Positions 61,101 to 64,000 of a stretch of DNA of 64,000 nucleotides are shown in pieces. The notes below the pieces were generated by a model. That model saw nothing but the letters and a program-made list of their open reading frames with translations, did no database searches and was not told the origin of the DNA. Source of the stretch: Geodermatophilus normandii (lineage in GTDB: Bacteria; Actinomycetota; Actinomycetes; Mycobacteriales; Geodermatophilaceae); assembly GCF_003182485.1 (NCBI RefSeq), contig NZ_QGTX01000001.1, positions 1,694,001-1,758,000 of the forward strand. The letters run 5' to 3'. The first letter of the stretch is position 1. Every line of letters begins with the position of its first letter. The translations under genes and the position numbers were made by a program.

Positions 61101-62113
61101 AGGTGCCCGCGCACCTGCGGGCGACGTTCCGCGTGCTCGACGACGGCGGGCGCGAGCTCGCCAGGGGCAAGGAGCTCGGCCCGCTGCGCGCCCGGGTCGC
61201 CCCGGCCAGCCGCGCCAGCCTCGCGCGGGCCGCCTCCGACCTCGAGCGCACCGGGCTGACCGCCTGGACGATCGGCGAGCTGCCGCGCACCGTCGAGGTG
61301 CGCCGCGGTGGGCACGTGGTCACCGCCTACCCGGCGCTGGTCGACGAGGGGACGACGGCCGGCGTCCGCGTGGTGGCCACCGAGGCCGAGGCCACCCGGC
61401 TGACCTGGCGCGGCGCCCGCCGGCTGCTCGTGCTCGTCGCGGGCTCGCCGACCCGGCAGGTGGTGAAGGGCCTCGGCCCGAAGAGCCGCCTGGCGCTGCA
61501 GTTCAACCCCGACGGCGAGATCCCCGCGCTGGTCGACGACTGCGTCGACGCCGCCGCCGACGAGCTGCTCGCCGCCGCCGGCGGGCCGCCGCGCGACGAG
61601 GCCGCGTTCACCGCGCTGGTGGCGACGGCGAGGCAGCAGCTCCTGCCGATCACCCAGGACGCCGTCCGGCGGGTCGAGGCGGTGCTCACCCAGGCCCGCG
61701 AGGTCGCCGTCGCCATCGGTGCCGCGCCGGGCCGGCGGGTCCCCGAGGCCGCGATCGCCGACCTGCGCCGGCAGATGGCCGGCCTGCTGCACCGCGGCTT
61801 CGTCGCCGACGCCGGCCGCCGGCGGCTGCCCGACCTGGTGCGCTACCTGAGGGGGATGGCGCTGCGGTTGGAGAAGCTCCCGGCCAACGCGGTGCGCGAC
61901 GCGCTCTGGACGGACCAGGTCGCCGCGGTCACCGCCGAGTACGAGCAGCTGCGGCGCGAGGTGCCGCCCACGGGCGCGCCGGACGACGCGGTGGCCCGCA
62001 TCCGGTGGATGGTCGAGGAGCTGCGCGTGGGCCTGTTCGCCCAGCAGCTCGGGACACCGCGGCCGATCTCCGAGCAGCGCGTCTACAAGGCCATCGACGC
62101 CCTGACGGCCTAG
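58154..62113 (+). CDS. hrpA: ATP-dependent RNA helicase HrpA (DEAH box)
   Basis: 1319 residues from GTG 58154. Helicase motifs: GETGSGKTTQLP (I, Walker A ~residues 96-107), TQPRRIAARTVAERIA (Ia), DEAHERS (II), SATI (III), YSRLSAADQHRVF, NVAETSLTVPGIRYVVDPG (V) and QRSGRCGRV (VI). The HA2 and OB-like C-terminal regions and a long DUF3418 tail (ending VGLFAQQLGT.RPISEQRVYKAID) are all present, full length for the bacterial HrpA type. It processes mRNA or rescues stalled ribosomes in other bacteria. Its stop overlaps the convergent HTH gene by 4 nt. Confidence 0.97.
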   Translation: MTATLPDLRSRLAALTLDDEHRLGRRLEGLRRTRDDAARERALAKIAADVSAAEERVARRRAALPAITYPEQLPVSARREDIAAALREHQVVVVAGETGSGKTTQLPKIALELGRGVRGRIGHTQPRRIAARTVAERIAEELDTPLGGAVGWKVRFTDQVGDGTLVKLMTDGVLLAEIAHDRLLRQYDTIIVDEAHERSLNIDFLLGYLAQLLPRRPDLKVVITSATIDVDRIAKHFSVDGADVPVVEVSGRTYPVEVRYRPVVDPDAPEGDPAADPDRDQVTAIGDAVEELGHEGPGDVLVFLAGEREIRDTADALAERFPGVEVLPLYSRLSAADQHRVFQPHAGRRVVLATNVAETSLTVPGIRYVVDPGTARISRYSARTKVQRLPIEPVSQASARQRSGRCGRVAEGIAIRLYTEEDFEGRPEYTDPEILRTSLASVLLQMAALDLGAVEDFPFVDPPDRRAVADGRALLEELGALDSDGRLTETGRALAQLPLDPRLGRMVVEADRRGVLEEVLVVAAGLTIQDPRERPSEHQQAADEMHARFADEHSDFLTLLNLWRYLTEQQEALSGSAFRRTVKREFLHYLRIREWQDLHGQLRSTARRLGMTPGSLAAEPDERGISVALLAGLLSQVGLQVEDTRKRDGDRRRGGREYLGARGARFVIAPGTPLAKKPPRWVVAAELVETSRLFARTVARVDPDDVERLAGHLVRREYSEPRWDAKRGSVVATERVTLYGIPLVAGRRVQYGSIDPVVSRDLFIRHALVQGEWTTHHRFWADNQRAIERVAELEERARRRDIRVDDETLHELYDARIPADVVSTRHFDRWWKSARRATPDLLTFTPEMLTNAAAAGQVRVEDFPDEVPLTQGLTLPLSYAFAPGTPQDGVTVDVPLAVLDTVAERTSGESLAFTVPGLREELVTALLRTLPKQLRRALVPIPDRVREVLPRISPTEPLLPALERELRRSAAVVVPPDAWAPAEVPAHLRATFRVLDDGGRELARGKELGPLRARVAPASRASLARAASDLERTGLTAWTIGELPRTVEVRRGGHVVTAYPALVDEGTTAGVRVVATEAEATRLTWRGARRLLVLVAGSPTRQVVKGLGPKSRLALQFNPDGEIPALVDDCVDAAADELLAAAGGPPRDEAAFTALVATARQQLLPITQDAVRRVEAVLTQAREVAVAIGAAPGRRVPEAAIADLRRQMAGLLHRGFVADAGRRRLPDLVRYLRGMALRLEKLPANAVRDALWTDQVAAVTAEYEQLRREVPPTGAPDDAVARIRWMVEELRVGLFAQQLGTPRPISEQRVYKAIDALTA

Positions 62114-62538
62114 GCGGGCGGGTCCTCGAGCGTCCCGGCCGAGGACCCGGGCTGGTCGCGCAGCAGCGCGGAGATCCGCTGGCGCGTGACGCCGAACATC
62201 GCGGCGATCCGGTTGATGCTCACCGCTTCGGCCTGGAGCGCCCGCGCCTGGGCGCGCCGCCAGGAGGAGCCGGCGCCGGCCAGCGCGGAGAGCACCGTGG
62301 AGATCCGCTCGACGACCAGCGGGCGGGTCTCCCCGCTGACGATGTCCAGCCAGCTGTCCCCCGAGCGGCGCCGGCCCAGCAGCTGCTGGGCGCGCTCGCG
62401 GGCGTCCTGCAGTTCGACCGCGCACCGGTCGATCTCGCGGACGAGCTGCTCCAGCGCCGCGACCGCGGTGTCCCCGGGATCGTCCCCGGGATCGTCGCTG
62501 GGCGTCGCCGGCGACGGGTGCGTGGGGCCTGTGACCAC
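62110..62538 (-). CDS. Helix-turn-helix DNA-binding protein
   Basis: 142 residues from GTG 62538 (AGGAGG close upstream). The N-terminus has a repeated DDPGDDPGD. The middle is helical (VAALEQLVREIDRCAVELQDARERAQQLLG), and the C-terminus holds the HTH SINRIAAMFGVTRQRISALLRDQ (residues ~105-128). Divergent to the anti-sigma-type ATPase. Palindromic GTTGC/GCAAC sites fill the intergenic region, so it probably autoregulates. Family not certain. Confidence 0.8.
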   Translation of the reverse strand: MVTGPTHPSPATPSDDPGDDPGDTAVAALEQLVREIDRCAVELQDARERAQQLLGRRRSGDSWLDIVSGETRPLVVERISTVLSALAGAGSSWRRAQARALQAEAVSINRIAAMFGVTRQRISALLRDQPGSSAGTLEDPPA

Positions 62539-62606
62539 TGGTCCTCCTGCGCGGACGGCGGGCTGGTTCCACCGCGATCGGTTGGACACCACCGTACTGA
62601 ACGGCC

Positions 62607-62659
62607 GTTGCATGCAACAGGCGTGACACGCAACAGCACTTGCACGCAACGGGGGTTGC
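62607..62659. promoter_or_regulatory. Cluster of GTTGC/GCAAC operator-like sites
   Basis: GTTGCATGCAAC, a perfect 12-bp palindrome (62607-62618); TTGCACGCAA (62640-62649); and GCAAC-GGGG-GTTGC (62646-62659), all in the divergent promoter region between the HTH gene and the ATPase gene. Confidence 0.6.
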
Positions 62660-62742
62660 ACTCGTGCGGGTCGGGTGGCAAGGTCGTCCCCGATTGAGTA
62701 GCGCGCAATCGACCGGCGCGAGCCGCCGGTACGGGGGGACCG

Positions 62743-63141
62743 ATGTCGACACTCACCGCACGGGTGGACCTGCCGCCGTCGCCACGCAGCGTCCCCGCTG
62801 CCCGGCACGTGGTCCGCGAGGCCCTGCTCGCCTGGCGGGCCCCGCAGGACGCCGGGGACGTCGCCCTCCTGGTGACCGAGGTCGTCGCCAACGTCGTCGA
62901 CCACGTGGGCGGGGGGAGCGTCCTGTCCCTGGAGCTGGAGTACTCCGACGGATGGCTGCGCATCGCGGTGTCCGACGGGTCCGCCATCCGTCCCGTCGTC
63001 GGCGAGCTCCGCGGTGACCAGCCGCGCGGCCGGGGGATGCAGATCGTCGACGCGATCGCCGACCACTGGGGTGTCGAGGACGTCGAGGGCGGCAAGCGCG
63101 TCTGGTTCGTGCTCGCGCCCGGGCGCGGGCCGGTTGTTTGA
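62743..63141 (+). CDS. Anti-sigma-type ATP-binding protein (HATPase_c), second copy
   Basis: 132 residues from ATG 62743. GHKL motifs: LLVTEVVANVVDHVGGG (N-box with Glu and Asn), RIAVSDGSAI (G1) and GRGMQIVDAIADHWGV (G2), ending VWFVLAPG. RsbW/SpoIIAB-like, expected to bind and phosphorylate STAS proteins or sequester a sigma factor. A small acidic protein gene follows on the same strand. Confidence 0.85.
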   Translation: MSTLTARVDLPPSPRSVPAARHVVREALLAWRAPQDAGDVALLVTEVVANVVDHVGGGSVLSLELEYSDGWLRIAVSDGSAIRPVVGELRGDQPRGRGMQIVDAIADHWGVEDVEGGKRVWFVLAPGRGPVV

Positions 63142-63201
63142 CCGCGGGGCTCGCCGGGGAGGGCTGGGGGAGACCGACGCCGTTCGACGGATGGAGACAG
63201 G

Positions 63202-63372
63202 ATGAGCGAGCCCACCAGCCACACCGAGGCAGCCGGCGAGGGCCTGTCCGACGAGGAGATGGTCGAGACCGTCGCCGGCCAGACCGACAGCGCCTCGGGC
63301 CACGCCTACAAGGCCGGCAAGGACTGGGACGGCGACGCGAGCCAGACGCCCGCGCCGCCGGACACGGAGTAA
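63202..63372 (+). CDS. Small acidic conserved protein (56 residues)
   Basis: ATG 63202 with GGAGACAGG upstream. Reads MSEPTSHTEAAGEGLSDEE...TVAGQTDSASGHAYKAGKDWDGD... to TAA 63372: strongly acidic, hydrophilic, probably disordered. Located 60 nt after the ATPase gene, so possibly co-transcribed. No family recognised. Confidence 0.6.
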   Translation: MSEPTSHTEAAGEGLSDEEMVETVAGQTDSASGHAYKAGKDWDGDASQTPAPPDTE

Positions 63373-63375
63373 GGA

Positions 63376-63414
63376 CCCCCCGCCGCTCGCACGCTCGCGA
63401 CGGGACCCTGCAGG
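63376..63414. repeat. Extragenic repeat element, copy 2
   Basis: Near-identical to 42303-42342: C6, then CGCTCG...CGCTCGCG, then CGGGACCCTGCAGG. It begins 3 nt after a plus-strand stop codon, as copy 1 begins a few nt after one. Confidence 0.75.
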
Positions 63415-63435
63415 GGCCCAGCGGCTGACAGACTG

Positions 63436-63465
63436 CCTCCCGCCCGGCACCGGCCGGGCGGGAGG
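63436..63465 (+). promoter_or_regulatory. Hairpin whose 3' arm contains the P450 ribosome site
   Basis: Perfect 13-bp stem (63436-63448 with 63453-63465), loop ACCG. The GGGAGG at 63460-63465, five bases before the GTG start, is in the stem, so ribosome access should need the hairpin to open. It could also just be a terminator for the upstream operon. Confidence 0.55.
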
Positions 63466-63470
63466 TGCCC

Positions 63471-64000
63471 GTGACGACGACGTCCCCGCGTTCGGCCCGG
63501 ACCGTTCCGGGCGACGGCCCCGCGCGGCCGGGCCTGTTGCGGCCGGTGCGCACGGCCACCCGCTACGCGGTGCGTCACGGGCTGCCGGCGGTCTACCTGG
63601 CCCGCGCCGCCCGCCGGGGCGACCCGGTCGGCCGCCTGCTGCGCGAGCCGGAGTCGCGCGAGGACCCCTACGACCTCTACGAGCAGCTGCGAGCCCGCGG
63701 GCTGCTGTCACCCAGCGCGCTCGGCCCGGTGACCACCTCGCACGCCGTCGCCACCGAGGTGCTGCGCTCCGACGCCGCCGGCGTGGGCTGGGACCGCTCG
63801 CAGGCGCCGGCGCTCGTCCGGTGGGCGCTGCGCTTCGGCGACGAGCTGGACGCCACCGGGGTCGCGGAGCCGCCGTCGATGCTGGTCACCGACCCGCCCG
63901 ACCACACTCGCCTCCGCCGGCTCGTGAGCCGGGCCTTCACGCCGCGCGCCACGCTGGCCGCCGAGCCGATGGTGCAGCGCACCGCCGAGACGCTGCTCGA
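63471..64000 (+). CDS. Cytochrome P450, N-terminal part (cut by the window edge)
   Basis: Open to the end of the window without a stop; 176 codons seen. GTG 63471 behind GGGAGG. The N-terminal P450 regions are PESREDPYDLYEQLRARG (helix A area), TSHAVATEVLRSDAAGVGWDRS (B region), and MLVTDPPDHTRLRRLVSRAFTPRA (the DPPDHTRLR signature of helix C). The heme-binding Cys and the I-helix lie beyond the window. Bacterial soluble class I type is likely. Substrate unknown. Confidence 0.88.
   Translation, partial: MTTTSPRSARTVPGDGPARPGLLRPVRTATRYAVRHGLPAVYLARAARRGDPVGRLLREPESREDPYDLYEQLRARGLLSPSALGPVTTSHAVATEVLRSDAAGVGWDRSQAPALVRWALRFGDELDATGVAEPPSMLVTDPPDHTRLRRLVSRAFTPRATLAAEPMVQRTAETLL

Noticed and set aside
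58127-62752. 1541-codon minus-strand ORF
   Set aside because: Antisense to hrpA, His/Gly/Arg-rich and without domain motifs.

Overview
The window is about 74% G+C by eye, uses GTG starts freely, and is packed with GTGA, ATGA and TGATG gene overlaps. With the gene content (GAF-ANTAR regulator, WrbA, PASTA-type kinase, phaC/phaZ, tRNA Glu-Asp-Phe trio, many small lipoproteins), this points to a high-GC actinobacterium. Geodermatophilaceae (Geodermatophilus, Blastococcus, Modestobacter) is my best guess; it is an inference from style, not a database result.

Layout. 1-5 kb: a catabolic operon (acyl-CoA ligase, GMC oxidoreductase, phosphotriesterase-family hydrolase, second acyl-CoA ligase). 5-13 kb: housekeeping and hypothetical genes, tRNA-Glu/Asp/Phe, a membrane metallophosphoesterase, wrbA, a GtrA protein and a DUF2231-Rieske protein. 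13-17 kb: a signalling patch (STAS protein, GAF-ANTAR regulator behind a 16-nt poly-C tract), tRNA-Lys and small membrane proteins. 17-19 kb: a matrixin-type metalloprotease with a seven-repeat lectin-like propeller. 19-33 kb: glgX, a gamma-carbonic anhydrase, an anti-sigma-type ATPase, a DUF2975/Xre pair, a FAD oxidoreductase, a PASTA Ser/Thr kinase, two paralogous proteins of unknown function, a GGDEF-EAL protein and a lipoprotein metallopeptidase. 33-42 kb: phaC-phaZ, then a five-gene membrane operon (PAP2-kinase fusion, lipoprotein, LPG-synthase-type membrane protein, two PAP2 phosphatases), then a substrate-binding lipoprotein. 42-58 kb: acyl-CoA dehydrogenases, hemerythrin, YihY, two MFS exporters, an alcohol dehydrogenase and a MarR repressor. 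58-64 kb: hrpA, an HTH regulator, an anti-sigma-type ATPase and the start of a cytochrome P450.

The most unusual object is a complete 4.17-kb transposon at 44421-48590. It has perfect 24-bp terminal inverted repeats and a 7-bp target duplication, and it sits exactly in the loop of a 17-bp-stem terminator hairpin between the hemerythrin and YihY genes. It carries a DDE-like transposase with three tandem Cys/His repeats, an overlapping DEDDh 3'-5' exonuclease-like gene, a small helical protein gene, and a hairpin just inside each end.

A caution on sequence quality. At least seven reading-frame breaks (about 733, 1309, 8531, 9931, 17112, 47284, 47522) can each be repaired by adding one G or C to a G/C run. 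All have the same sign. That looks like systematic homopolymer under-calling rather than gene decay, so broken genes here should be read as probably intact in the organism.
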